Of a stretch of 64,000 nucleotides of DNA, positions 1-10,900 are shown piece after piece; position 1 is the first letter of the stretch, and each line of letters begins with the position of its first letter. Made by a program: the position numbers and the translations under genes. Source of the DNA: an uncultured Clostridia bacterium. Lineage in GTDB: Bacteria; Bacillota; Clostridia; Christensenellales; UBA1242. Location of the stretch: the NCBI GenBank assembly GCA_934772045.1, contig CAKVMH010000003.1, positions 1 to 64,000 of the forward strand, read 5' to 3'. The notes under the pieces were generated by a model, which saw only the letters and a list, made by a program, of their open reading frames with translations, made no database searches and had not been told where the DNA came from.

Positions 1-3000
1 ATATGTTCCAAAATTGTTCAAAACTCACAAGCTTGGATGTAAGCAATTTTGATACCAGCAAAGTAACAAATATGAGCTATATGTTCTTCAATTGTTCAAA
101 ACTCACAAGCTTGGATGTAAGCAATTTTGATACCAGCAAAGTAACAAATATGAGCAATATGTTTTACAGCTGTTCATTACTTACAGGCTTAGACTTAAGC
201 GGTTTCAACACAAGTGCAGTTACAAGCATGAGCGATATGTTCTATAACGGTTCATCACTTACAAGCTTAGATTTAAGCAGTTTCAGCACCGGCAAAGTAA
301 CAAATATGAGTAATATGTTTAAAAACTGTTCATCACTCACCAGCATAACATTTGGCAATAATTTCGACACCAGCCAAGTTACAAACATGAGCTATATGTT
401 CCAAAATTGTTCAAAACTCACAAGCTTGGATGTAAGCAATTTTGATACCAGCAAAGTAACAAATATGGGCAATATGTTCTTCAATTGTTCAAAACTCACA
501 AGCTTGGATGTAAGCAATTTTGATACTTTAAGTGTATCTTCTGGCTACATGGATAGCATGTTCAAAGATTGTTCATCACTCAAAACCCTTGATTTAAGTA
601 GCTTTAATGTTCAAATGCTTGACAGTGATCACAATGGTAATATGCTCACAGGTTGTACTTCATTAACTGTATTAAAAACACCTTACAACGGCTCCATAGC
701 AATCAAATTACCTGTTGCAATGTTTGATACAGATGATAACAACACTTACTATGCAAGTGGTGCGACATTCACATTGACAACAGCCAGCCATACATTAAAA
801 ACAATTGTAAATCTCACTTTGACAGCAAATGCAAATGGTGGTTCAATTGCAAGCACAGCTGGTTGGACTGGCACTGGCACAACTGCAACAAAACTTGTTG
901 CAAATGGCACAGCTTATGGCACATTGCCAACAGCAACGCGCACTGGTTACACATTCAAGGGCTGGTACACAGCTGAAACAGGTGGCACAAAAGTAGAAGA
1001 CACAACAGTGATGGGCACAGCAAGCACAACCATTTATGCACAATGGACACCTGTAACTTACACAATCAGTTACGATTTGGCAGGTGGTTCAGTTGCAACT
1101 GCAAACCCAACACGGTACACAGTTGAAACAGCAAGTTTCACACTCGTTAACCCTACACGCACAGGTTATACTTTTGCAGGTTGGACAGGTAGCAATGGCA
1201 CAACAGCACAAACAACTGTTACAATTGCAAAAGGCACAACAGGTAATTTAAGTTACACCGCAACTTGGACAGCAAAAACTTACAATGTAACAAAGGGTGC
1301 AAACTATGGCACAGTGACTGTAAATACAACTGGAACTTATAATTCAGCATTAAGTTTCAGTGCAAGCGCAAGTTCAACTGGCTACACTTACACAATTGTG
1401 AACATCAAAGTTTACGCTGGCACAGACACAACTGGCAAATTGCTTAAAACTGTTACAGCAACTTCTGGCACATTCACAATGAGCGCGGAAGCAAGCGGAG
1501 CATATTATGCAAACATTTACATTTATGCAACTTGGACAAGGGTAGACAGTCAGGCACCTACAACCCCAACAATCACAAGGGTTGACTACAACACATTCAG
1601 CTACACAGCAACTGATAATGTGGGTGTAACTGGTTACTTTGTATCCACAAGTTCAACTGCACCTCAAGCATCAGCATCAGGTTGGACAACAACAACCACA
1701 AAAGACATTGGTCAAGCAAATGCCGAAACATGGTATGTTTGGGCAAAAGACGCACAAGGCAATGTTTCAACAAGTGCAAGCATAAGTTCTTATCTTGTAA
1801 CACGAACTCAAGGTACAGGTACGACCTTGACAACAAGGTACGACAGCACAAGCAGTTCAACTGGCGCAGTGTTCACATCTAACCTTTATGTGTTAAGTGG
1901 CACACATATTTGGGCAACTGCAACAGCAAACACAGGGTACAACACCTTAGTGTTAAAGGTAAATGACACCGCTGTTACAACACCAAACAGCCGAACAATT
2001 ACAAGTGCGACAACGTACGCATCAACTGCTTCAATTATTAACTACACAATCACGTATAACTTGGACGGTGGCTCAATTTCGGGCGAAAAGACAAGTTACA
2101 CAGTAAACGACACATTCACACTTGTTACACCAACAAAGACTGGTTATGAATTTGCTGGTTGGACAGGTTCAAACGGCACAACAGCACAAACAACAGTGAC
2201 AATTGCAAAAGGCACCACAGGTAACCTTAACTACACTGCTAACTGGACTGCAACAAGTTTGACATTCAACGACCAGACATTAACCGCAGGCAGTTACAAC
2301 ACTGCATACAGCGGGACATTCACAGGCGCAAGCAATGGTACAGGTAGTTACACTTACACCATTACAGGCGTGACACGTGCAGACATTGGTTCAACAAGTT
2401 ACACGTCAGTAAGCGCAAGCAGTGGTAAATACAACGGTTTGGGCTTAACAAACACAACAATAAGCGGTACACCAACTGTTGCTGGTACATACAGGTTCAG
2501 CGTTAAAGCGCAAGACACTAACAGCAAGGTTGAAAAGACCGCAACAATCACAATTGTGATTAATCAATTAAGCGGAAGCATAAGCTATGCAACAACAACC
2601 TTAACTAAGACTTATGGCGACGCACAATTCACAAATGCGTTAACAAAAACTGGTGACGGTGCAGTTACATACACAAGTTCAGCTACAAGCGTTGCAACAG
2701 TTGATAATGCTGGCAAGGTTACAATTGTTGGTGCTGGCGAAACAACCATCACTGCAACAGTAACAAACGGCACAAATTACAGCTATGCAACCAAGACAGT
2801 AAGTTACAAACTTACAGTCAACAAAAAAGCATTGTCAGTAAGTTGGGATGAAACATCATTCACTTACACAGGCAGTGCACAACGCCCAACTGCAACCATA
2901 ACCGGCGCAGTCAGTGGTGAAACAATTACTATCGCTTACTCAATTAAGAATGGGACAACAGCAGTGAGTGGTGCAATCAATGTTGGCAGTTACACAATTA

Positions 3001-6000
3001 CAGCAACATTTGGTGTAACAGGTGGGAAAGCTAACATCAACAATTACACCCCAACAACAGCTTCAACAACATTCACAATTGGAACACGTGCAATTGCAGT
3101 TCCAACTGCAAGCACAACAACCTTCACTTATAATGGCAGTGAACAAACTTACCTTCCTGCAAACTGGGATAATATTAGTGCTTATGTAAATATCAGCAAC
3201 AATAAGCAAACTAATGCAGGCAGTTATACTGTGACAGTAAGATTGAAAGACACAGCTAACAATAAGTGGAGCGACAACACAACAACAGCTAAGACTTTGA
3301 CATTCACAATCAACCGCGCTAAGACTGCAAGTTACACAGCGACAAACAGGACTTACACCGGCGTTGAACAAACTGGTGTTACAGGCACAAATGTGACACT
3401 TACAGGCACAGTCAAAGCAACTAATGCGCAAGACGGTATTACCGCTTATGCGGAGCCAACAGCAAACTATGCTTGGAGTGATGGTACATATGCTAAAAAG
3501 ACAATCACATGGAACATCGCAAAAGCAAGTTTGACAATCACTGCAAAAGCACAGACAATCACATTCGGTTCAAGCATTGCAACAGGTGTTGACCAAGTTA
3601 CAGCAACTGGCTTAGTAAACAGCCAAGTGCTTACCGGTATCACACTCACAGCAAGCACATCAAATGCGACAACAGCTGGCACAATCACACCAAGTGGTGC
3701 AGTGATTAAAACAAGCAGTACTAACGGTACTGACACAACCGCTAACTATGCAATAACTTATGTTGCAGGCAAGTTGACAATCAACAGGCTTGGTGTAACA
3801 AAACCAAGTGCTAAGCAAGGTTTGACATTCAATGGTAGTGCTCAAGTTGGTGTAACATTCGCAAGTAATGCTGGTTACACTTTGGCAAGCGGTACAACTG
3901 AAGAAACAAACGCTGGCGATTACAGTGCAGTGTTCAAACTTGATGCTAACCACAAATGGAGCGATGACACAACCGCTGATGTAACAGTCAGCTGGTCAAT
4001 TGCTAAATTCAATTTAAGCAATGCAAGCATCGCAACAATTGGTGAACAAACTTACACAGGTTCAGCAATCAAACCTACCCCTGCAGTAAGCGTAGCGTTA
4101 AAGGCTGGCAACACAACCTTAACAACTGGCACACACTTCACTTACAGTTATGCTGACAACACTAATGTTGGCACAGCAAAACTGACAATCACAGCAGTTA
4201 ACAACACAAACTACACTGGCAGTAAAACTGTTGAATTTACAATTAAAACTCGTGGTATTGCAGTTCCAACTGCAAACACATCAACCTTCACTTATACTGG
4301 CAGTGAACAAACTTACCTTCCTGCAAACTGGGAAAGCATTAAGGCGTATGTAGAAATCAAAGGTAACACACGCACAAATGCAGGCAGTCAAACAGTGACA
4401 GTAAGCTTGAAAGACGCAATAAACAACACATGGAGCGACGACACAACCCAAGCTAAGACATTCACCTTCACAATCGGTCGTGCAAAAACCGCAGTTCTTC
4501 CAACACAAAAAGGTACATTGACATACAACAACACTGTTCAATCACCTGAATGGAACAACTACGACACAGTTAAATTAACAATCGGTGGAACAACAGAAGG
4601 CTCAAATGCGGGCAGTTACACAGCCACATTCACCCCAACAGCAAACTATGCTTGGAGTGATGGCACAACAACTGCTAAGAATGCAACTTGGACAATCGGC
4701 AAAGCTTCAATGGGTGCACCTACAGTGACAATTTCAACTTCTGGCGTTGTAACATGGACAACAGTTACAGGCGCAACAAGTTACGAAATTAGCATTGACG
4801 GCACAACCTACACAAGCGCTTCATCTGGTGTGAACTACAACAGCACAATTACCAAATCTACCGGCAACAGGACAGTTTATGTTCGTGCTAAATCGACTAG
4901 CGCAAACTACAACGACACTGGCGCAGTTGGCGAAAAGACTGTTGTTGTAACACAGCTTACAGTGGCAACCAATGGTGGCAGTTACCTTGGCTCAACAAAC
5001 GATGTAACAATGAACGCTATTCAAGGTTACAAATATAATTTAGATGTGCCAACCCACACAGGTAACACATTCAATGGCTGGGCAGTAAGCAAAACTGACA
5101 GCGCATCTGGTTCTGTGGGCACAATCTCACAAACCACACCAAGTGCTAAGAGTGGCTTAACCGTAACAGACAAAAACGGTTACACCAAAATCGCTGGTTC
5201 AACCGCAGTTCCAAGCGCTAACACATGGTGGTATGTGCGTTACCCTGGTTACAGTTTTGAAGCTGGTTCACAATATCAACTTACATTCAAAGTAAGGGTT
5301 AACACTTTGAGCAACGCAACAATTTCATTCCGTCATGCAAGGCTTGATAACGACTATTACACTGGCGTTGTAAGCAAATCATTCAGCGCTGTTACTGACG
5401 GCTGGGTTGAAGTAACCTTAGTTCAAACATTTAACGCTTCGTTAGATTATAACGGTACAACAAAAACAGTGGCACCTAAATTAGAAATTTACACAGGCAA
5501 CTTGGCACAAGCAAAAGGTGACATTGCAATTGACTTCGACTTGAAGGATGTTTGCATTAGGAAAGTTGGTGGAACAACACCAGTTTACTATGGCAGTCAG
5601 TTCACTTTCGGCACAGCAAACACAACCTTAACCGCAAATTGGACAGTTAACAACTACACTGTCACAGCAGACGCAAATGGTGGTACAATCTCTGCAACTA
5701 CTGGCTGGACAGGCACGGGCGCAACAGCTACTAAGAGTGTTACATATGGTTCAACCTATGGCACACTTCCAACTCCAACTCGCACAGGTTACGCATTCGC
5801 TGGCTGGTATACAGCAAAAGAGAATGGAACAAAAGTTGAAAGTACAACATCTGTGACAAACGCAAGCAATCACACAGTGTTCGCAATCTGGTCAGCAAAT
5901 GCAATTACATTCAACGATCAAACAATTAGCTCAACTTACAACCCAACAGAGGCAAAAACTGCTAACTTCACAGGGGCAACAAACGGCACAGGCAGTTACA

Positions 6001-9000
6001 GTTATGCAATCACTGCTGGAAATGATAGTGGTTACTTCACAAATTCTAACACAACAATCACAGTTAAGGCAGGCACCCCAGCGGGCAGTTACGCTTTGAC
6101 AGTGCGTGCAACAGATGACAACAGTAAAGTAACAAAAGACGCTACAATCACAGTTCAAGTTAACAAAGCAAGTGCAAGCATAAGTTTCGCACAAAGCTCA
6201 ATTAGCAAGACATATGGCGACGGTACATTTAATAACACACTTACCAACACTGGTGACGGTAAAGTAACATACAAGAGTTCTAACATTAATGTTGCGACAG
6301 TAGACGCAGACGGCAATGTAACAATTGTAGGCGCAGGCAGTGCTACAATCACCGCGACAGTTACTGACGGCGCAAATTACACATACGCAACCAAAACGGC
6401 AAGTTACACACTTACAGTTGGTAAAGCAACATGCAGTGTGACATTAAATTCAACCGCTGACATGAACTTAACTTACCCAAGCACTGGTACAAGGACAGCA
6501 AGTTCAAGCCATGGCGGGACATTAAGCGTAAGTTCAAACAACAATAACATTGCTTCAGCTTCAATTGCTAACGGAACAATCACTGTTACAGCTGGCACAA
6601 CTGCTGGCGAAGCAACAATCACAGTTAAATGTGCTGGAACAACAAACTACAATGAAGCAACTGCAACATTTAAAGTTAAAGTCACCGCTGGTTCGTTTGA
6701 AATTACAGTTACAAATGAATCTGGCGCATACGACGGCAACGAAAAGGCAATTAAAGTTAAATCTAACCTTGCAGGCGTAGCAATCGTGTATGGCACAACA
6801 ACTTCATACGGCACAACCGCTGTATCAAGTGCAACTGCAAACACTGATTACGCAATTGCAAAAGCAACAAATGCAAGCACAACAACAATCTACTACAAGG
6901 CAAGCAAAGCTGGTTACCAAGATGTGACAGGCTCTGCAACATTGAAGATAGATAAAGTTGAATTGACTGTTACCGCTGAAAATAAATCAGTAACATATGG
7001 GGATAACTTACCAAGTTACACTTATACAATCACTGGTTTTGTAAACAGCGAAACAGAGTCAGTTTTAACAACAAAACCTACCGCAACATGCAGTTACGCT
7101 AAGTTTAGCAATGTTGGCACATACGACATCACAGTTTCTGGTGGCGTTGCAACAAACTACACATTCAAATATGTGAAAGCAAGCTTAACTGTAAATAAAC
7201 GCACAGTTACAGCTACATGGCCGAATGTTGTATCGTTCGGTTATGATGGCAATTCACATGAAGTGAAAGCTACAATTGGTAACCTTGTAAACAGCGACAG
7301 TGTGGCATTCAGTTACACAGGCACAACAACTGCTTCAGCAGCTGGTAACTACACTGCAACAATCTCAGGCTTAACTGGTACAAAAGCTGGCAACTATCAA
7401 TTGCCAAGCAATTTAAGTCAAGACTGGAGCATTGGCACAGCAAGCGTTATCTTAACCGTAGATTCACAAGCAACAGTTGTTTATGGTGAAACCGCAACAG
7501 TAAGTTATAAAGCTTCAGTTGCTGGTACATTTACAATCACTTCTAACAACACAAGCAATGTAACAGTTGCAGAAAGCTACACTCAAACAGTGGAAGCTAA
7601 TACAACTTACACATTCACAATCAATGGTGTAAAAGCAGGCAGTGGCACAATCACAGTTAAATTTGCACCTACGGATAGCAAAAACTATTCTGCACCTGCA
7701 GATAAGACAGTCAGTGTAACAATTGAACGTGCAACCATTGCAAATGTTCCTACACAAAATGGCACATTAACATACAATGGCAAAGCACAATCACCAAGTT
7801 GGAATAACTACAATTCTAACGAACTTGCATTGGCGGGCACAACAAGTGCAATTAATGTTGGCACATACACTGCTACATTTACACCTACCGCTAACTACAA
7901 GTGGAGCGACGGTAAGACCACAAGTGTAACCGTTAACTGGTCAATCTTAACAAAGACTGTAACAGTTAAATGGGGTTCAACTTTAAGTTGGATTTACGAC
8001 GGCGCATCACATGCTCCAACTGCAACAGCGGAAGGTGTTACAGGCGAAACACTTAACATCACAGTTAGTGGCGCACAATCAACAGTTGGCAACTACACTG
8101 CAACTGCAACTTTAAGTTCAGTTACTGGTGGTCAAGCTAAAACTGCTAACTACACTTTGGCAGGCAACACACAAGGTTTCTCAATCACCGTAAGGGAAAT
8201 CACAGTTACTGCTGACAGTGCAAGCAAACCTTATGACAGCACACCTTTAACCAAGAACAGTGCAACCGTAACAAGCACAACAAAACTTGTAAGCGGTCAC
8301 ACATTGAGTTACACAGTTTCAGGTAGCATCACAAATGTTGGTAGCACAACAAACACACTTAGCAATGTAAAAGTTCTTGATGCAAACAATAAAGATGTAT
8401 CAAGCAACTACAAGATTACTAGTGCAAATGGTACATTAACAATCACTGCAAGGAAAGTTACATTCACAGTGACAGTTACAGAAAAATCTTACATTTACAA
8501 TGGCACAACCAAAACCCCAACTATCGTGGTTAAAGACGGTAGCACAACAGTTAAGGTTGACACTGATTACACAATTTCAGGCACAACAAGTGCAATTGAA
8601 GTTGGCAATTACACAATTTCAATAACTGGTAAAGGCAATTACGCTGGCTCAACAGGCAGTGCAAGTTGGAGTATTACTCCTGCAACGATTGCAATCCCAA
8701 CAAGCCCAGCAGATAAACCTTACTTAGGTGTAGCTCAAGCACATGGTGTGACAGTTCCTACTGGCACAAGCATTGCAACAGGCTCAACCGAAAGTGCAAC
8801 AAATGTTGGCACATACAATGTTGTATTGACATTGAAAGACAGCAAGAACTACACATGGAGTGACGGTTCAATTGAAAACAAAACAATCAGCTGGAAGATT
8901 GTTCAAACTTCAATCAAAACCCCAGCAACAGGTGTTACAGTTACTGTTGACTTGGCATACACAAGTGTAGACTTCAACGGCAGTGCTCAAAAACCTAATG

Positions 9001-10637
9001 TAACAGTTAAAATTGGTTCAACAGTTATTAGCAGTGATAACTTCGACGTAACTTACGCTAGCAATACAAATGTTGGTACAGCGACAGTTACAATCACTGG
9101 TAAAAACAACCTTAAAGACAGCGTTACAAGGTCATTCACAATTAATGCTGTTGGTTACACAATCAGTTACGACTATGCTTCTGGCACAGCCCCTGCAACT
9201 GGTAACCCAACAACTTACGATGTTTCTGCAACTGCACAAACACTCACATTGAATGAACCTACACGTAAAGGTTATACATTCGCAGGCTGGACAGTCACTA
9301 ACACTGCAAGCACAAGCAAAGCCACAGTTAGTGGCAACACAGTCACAATCCCAGCAAATAGTTATGGTAACTTCAAATTGACCGCTAAATGGACAATTAT
9401 TGAATACACAATAACTTACAACTTGGATGACGGCACAGTTGCAACAGCAAACCCAAGCACATACACAATTGAAACTGCAACATTTACCTTGAATAACCCT
9501 ACAAAATCTGGTTACAGGTTCACAGGTTGGACAGGTTCAAATGGCACGGAAAAACAAAAGACAGTTACAATTGCAAAAGGTTCTATCGGTAACCGCACAT
9601 ACACTGCGAACTATGAAAAGACCTACACAGTTGAAATTTCAATTGTTCAACCTGAAACAAGCAGTGCTCAACTTGTATTGGCTGAGTTTGCAACAGCAGA
9701 CGACGCAAATCGTGATGAAAATCGTGTAAATACAATTGCAATTTCTGGTATTCAAACTAAGGCTAATGGCTTAATCACAACAGTTGTTAAAGCAGAAGTT
9801 GGTTTAACTTACTACTTAGCAATTGTAAGTGCAACCCCAACAAGCGCAACTGGCAATAAGTATGAATTAGTAAGCATTTATGATAAAGATTCCGCTACTG
9901 CAAACTGGGTTGTTCAAGCACAGGGTGCAAAAGAAAGCATACCTTACCCAAGCCAAGATGTAAGCTTCAAGATTACAGCTGAAAAATACATTAAAATTGA
10001 ATTCTTCACCGCTTACAAGATGACATGGGTTGCAGGAACTAAAGTATCATTAACTGATGTTAGTTACAATGCTGAAGATGGCGTTATGTTAAATGAAAAC
10101 AGCTACATCATCCGTGAAAATGCTAAATGGTCATTCAAACTTAATACATCAAGTTTAACCGCAGGGACTGAAACTTTGGCATGGTTGTCATACACAAAGG
10201 TTGTAGCTGGCGTAGAAAAGTCAGACGCTATCACATTGAGTGGTAACGATGAACTTAAGCGTAACGAAACAACTACAGCATATACAGCAAATGTGACAAT
10301 CGTAAGATTAGAACCTGTCGTTAAAGAACCTTTGGAAATTTCAATCAAAAATGATGTTTATGGCGAAATTACATTGACGTCAAAAGAATCTGGCATAGTT
10401 AAACGTGCCACTGGTGACCTTTCTAATGCTGAATTATATGAAGGCATGTGGAATGTTACATTTGGCGATATATCTGAAACTGACTTAAAGAACTTAAGTG
10501 CAAACGATATTTATAAAGCATTTGGTAAAGAAGGAAGTTGGACAGTAACAACTGATAACGGCGCAACTTATAAATTTCAAATTTATAAGGATACAGGAGA
10601 TTCAGCTGTTGTATTGGAGATTAGTAAAATTAGTTAA
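1..10637 (+). CDS. Giant BspA-repeat / Listeria-Bacteroides-repeat / MBG surface protein, 5' partial
   Basis: At least 3544 residues. The reading frame is open from the window edge and shows no signal peptide, so the true start lies upstream. In order: eight or nine BspA/DUF285-type leucine-rich units (bases 3-700, mostly 26 residues, with N-C-S-K-L-T-S-L-D-V pattern); seven Listeria-Bacteroides (Flg_new) repeats, seen as GYTFAGW-type cores near bases 940, 1160, 2140, 5060, 5780, 9270 and 9510; an FN3-like segment (1545-1815); Big_2-like segments with YGD and ATVDNAGKV-type motifs (2570-2830, 6170-6420); many MBG-type domains (2830-4700, 6960-8930); a jelly-roll/CBM-like insert (about 5110-5580); and a unique C-terminal 300-340 residues. 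No LPxTG motif or C-terminal membrane segment is visible, so anchoring is unexplained. Thr/Ala/Gly-rich, using ACA, GCA and GGC codons more than its neighbours. Likely an extracellular adhesin or matrix protein; the ligand is unknown. Confidence 0.9.
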   Translation, partial: MFQNCSKLTSLDVSNFDTSKVTNMSYMFFNCSKLTSLDVSNFDTSKVTNMSNMFYSCSLLTGLDLSGFNTSAVTSMSDMFYNGSSLTSLDLSSFSTGKVTNMSNMFKNCSSLTSITFGNNFDTSQVTNMSYMFQNCSKLTSLDVSNFDTSKVTNMGNMFFNCSKLTSLDVSNFDTLSVSSGYMDSMFKDCSSLKTLDLSSFNVQMLDSDHNGNMLTGCTSLTVLKTPYNGSIAIKLPVAMFDTDDNNTYYASGATFTLTTASHTLKTIVNLTLTANANGGSIASTAGWTGTGTTATKLVANGTAYGTLPTATRTGYTFKGWYTAETGGTKVEDTTVMGTASTTIYAQWTPVTYTISYDLAGGSVATANPTRYTVETASFTLVNPTRTGYTFAGWTGSNGTTAQTTVTIAKGTTGNLSYTATWTAKTYNVTKGANYGTVTVNTTGTYNSALSFSASASSTGYTYTIVNIKVYAGTDTTGKLLKTVTATSGTFTMSAEASGAYYANIYIYATWTRVDSQAPTTPTITRVDYNTFSYTATDNVGVTGYFVSTSSTAPQASASGWTTTTTKDIGQANAETWYVWAKDAQGNVSTSASISSYLVTRTQGTGTTLTTRYDSTSSSTGAVFTSNLYVLSGTHIWATATANTGYNTLVLKVNDTAVTTPNSRTITSATTYASTASIINYTITYNLDGGSISGEKTSYTVNDTFTLVTPTKTGYEFAGWTGSNGTTAQTTVTIAKGTTGNLNYTANWTATSLTFNDQTLTAGSYNTAYSGTFTGASNGTGSYTYTITGVTRADIGSTSYTSVSASSGKYNGLGLTNTTISGTPTVAGTYRFSVKAQDTNSKVEKTATITIVINQLSGSISYATTTLTKTYGDAQFTNALTKTGDGAVTYTSSATSVATVDNAGKVTIVGAGETTITATVTNGTNYSYATKTVSYKLTVNKKALSVSWDETSFTYTGSAQRPTATITGAVSGETITIAYSIKNGTTAVSGAINVGSYTITATFGVTGGKANINNYTPTTASTTFTIGTRAIAVPTASTTTFTYNGSEQTYLPANWDNISAYVNISNNKQTNAGSYTVTVRLKDTANNKWSDNTTTAKTLTFTINRAKTASYTATNRTYTGVEQTGVTGTNVTLTGTVKATNAQDGITAYAEPTANYAWSDGTYAKKTITWNIAKASLTITAKAQTITFGSSIATGVDQVTATGLVNSQVLTGITLTASTSNATTAGTITPSGAVIKTSSTNGTDTTANYAITYVAGKLTINRLGVTKPSAKQGLTFNGSAQVGVTFASNAGYTLASGTTEETNAGDYSAVFKLDANHKWSDDTTADVTVSWSIAKFNLSNASIATIGEQTYTGSAIKPTPAVSVALKAGNTTLTTGTHFTYSYADNTNVGTAKLTITAVNNTNYTGSKTVEFTIKTRGIAVPTANTSTFTYTGSEQTYLPANWESIKAYVEIKGNTRTNAGSQTVTVSLKDAINNTWSDDTTQAKTFTFTIGRAKTAVLPTQKGTLTYNNTVQSPEWNNYDTVKLTIGGTTEGSNAGSYTATFTPTANYAWSDGTTTAKNATWTIGKASMGAPTVTISTSGVVTWTTVTGATSYEISIDGTTYTSASSGVNYNSTITKSTGNRTVYVRAKSTSANYNDTGAVGEKTVVVTQLTVATNGGSYLGSTNDVTMNAIQGYKYNLDVPTHTGNTFNGWAVSKTDSASGSVGTISQTTPSAKSGLTVTDKNGYTKIAGSTAVPSANTWWYVRYPGYSFEAGSQYQLTFKVRVNTLSNATISFRHARLDNDYYTGVVSKSFSAVTDGWVEVTLVQTFNASLDYNGTTKTVAPKLEIYTGNLAQAKGDIAIDFDLKDVCIRKVGGTTPVYYGSQFTFGTANTTLTANWTVNNYTVTADANGGTISATTGWTGTGATATKSVTYGSTYGTLPTPTRTGYAFAGWYTAKENGTKVESTTSVTNASNHTVFAIWSANAITFNDQTISSTYNPTEAKTANFTGATNGTGSYSYAITAGNDSGYFTNSNTTITVKAGTPAGSYALTVRATDDNSKVTKDATITVQVNKASASISFAQSSISKTYGDGTFNNTLTNTGDGKVTYKSSNINVATVDADGNVTIVGAGSATITATVTDGANYTYATKTASYTLTVGKATCSVTLNSTADMNLTYPSTGTRTASSSHGGTLSVSSNNNNIASASIANGTITVTAGTTAGEATITVKCAGTTNYNEATATFKVKVTAGSFEITVTNESGAYDGNEKAIKVKSNLAGVAIVYGTTTSYGTTAVSSATANTDYAIAKATNASTTTIYYKASKAGYQDVTGSATLKIDKVELTVTAENKSVTYGDNLPSYTYTITGFVNSETESVLTTKPTATCSYAKFSNVGTYDITVSGGVATNYTFKYVKASLTVNKRTVTATWPNVVSFGYDGNSHEVKATIGNLVNSDSVAFSYTGTTTASAAGNYTATISGLTGTKAGNYQLPSNLSQDWSIGTASVILTVDSQATVVYGETATVSYKASVAGTFTITSNNTSNVTVAESYTQTVEANTTYTFTINGVKAGSGTITVKFAPTDSKNYSAPADKTVSVTIERATIANVPTQNGTLTYNGKAQSPSWNNYNSNELALAGTTSAINVGTYTATFTPTANYKWSDGKTTSVTVNWSILTKTVTVKWGSTLSWIYDGASHAPTATAEGVTGETLNITVSGAQSTVGNYTATATLSSVTGGQAKTANYTLAGNTQGFSITVREITVTADSASKPYDSTPLTKNSATVTSTTKLVSGHTLSYTVSGSITNVGSTTNTLSNVKVLDANNKDVSSNYKITSANGTLTITARKVTFTVTVTEKSYIYNGTTKTPTIVVKDGSTTVKVDTDYTISGTTSAIEVGNYTISITGKGNYAGSTGSASWSITPATIAIPTSPADKPYLGVAQAHGVTVPTGTSIATGSTESATNVGTYNVVLTLKDSKNYTWSDGSIENKTISWKIVQTSIKTPATGVTVTVDLAYTSVDFNGSAQKPNVTVKIGSTVISSDNFDVTYASNTNVGTATVTITGKNNLKDSVTRSFTINAVGYTISYDYASGTAPATGNPTTYDVSATAQTLTLNEPTRKGYTFAGWTVTNTASTSKATVSGNTVTIPANSYGNFKLTAKWTIIEYTITYNLDDGTVATANPSTYTIETATFTLNNPTKSGYRFTGWTGSNGTEKQKTVTIAKGSIGNRTYTANYEKTYTVEISIVQPETSSAQLVLAEFATADDANRDENRVNTIAISGIQTKANGLITTVVKAEVGLTYYLAIVSATPTSATGNKYELVSIYDKDSATANWVVQAQGAKESIPYPSQDVSFKITAEKYIKIEFFTAYKMTWVAGTKVSLTDVSYNAEDGVMLNENSYIIRENAKWSFKLNTSSLTAGTETLAWLSYTKVVAGVEKSDAITLSGNDELKRNETTTAYTANVTIVRLEPVVKEPLEISIKNDVYGEITLTSKESGIVKRATGDLSNAELYEGMWNVTFGDISETDLKNLSANDIYKAFGKEGSWTVTTDNGATYKFQIYKDTGDSAVVLEISKIS
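3..700 (+). repeat. Tandem 78-bp coding repeats (BspA-type LRR units)
   Basis: In-frame ATGTT units start at 3, 81, 159, 237, 315, 396, 474, 558 and 642, so the period is 78 bp with two or three longer units. The units starting at 3, 81, 396 and 474 are almost identical at DNA level, while the ones between are diverged. That suggests recent copying by recombination or slippage inside the repeat tract. Confidence 0.85.
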
Positions 10638-10701
10638 TTTCAACAATTACATTTGTGAGATGTTAAACTAATCACTGATTTCTGCAATGTGATTTGTACA
10701 C

Positions 10702-10729
10702 AAAAAAGCAACCGTAAGGTTGCTTTTTT
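10702..10729. terminator. Bidirectional intrinsic terminator
   Basis: Stem GCAACC/GGTTGC with a GTAA loop, flanked by six A on the left and six T on the right. It can stop the giant surface gene from the left and dut from the right. Confidence 0.9.
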
Positions 10730-10778
10730 GCATTAAAAAACCACCAAACTATTTGATGGTTTTCTTTATCGTGTTAAT

Positions 10779-10819
10779 AACAAACTAAATTTACGAGCAG
10801 GGCAAAAAATTGGTTTATT
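10779..10819. repeat. Interspersed hairpin repeat family A, copy 1 (degenerate)
   Basis: Matches the pattern AACAAACC-ATTTACGAGC-(N)-GTAAATTGGTTTATT seen in five other intergenic places (22045, 22098, 25284, 26511, 32860). The arms AAACCA..ATTTAC and GTAAAT..TGGTTT pair imperfectly. In this copy the inner GCGAAGTAA is changed. Confidence 0.6.
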
Positions 10820-10900
10820 GAGTTTAAAAACAAAACATGTTTGCGTAAGAAAATTGCCTTATATTCAATTCCAGTTTTTCACACATACAATTAGTTAAGC

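Noticed and set aside
3..700. Regular direct repeats that could be taken for a CRISPR array
   Set aside because: They are in-frame coding units of a leucine-rich repeat protein with no unique spacers.
843..10348. Many opposite-strand and frame-shifted ORFs of 60-140 codons inside the giant repeat gene
   Set aside because: They follow its repetitive codon pattern, are Cys- or Gln/Leu-rich by frame effect, and lack ribosome sites.
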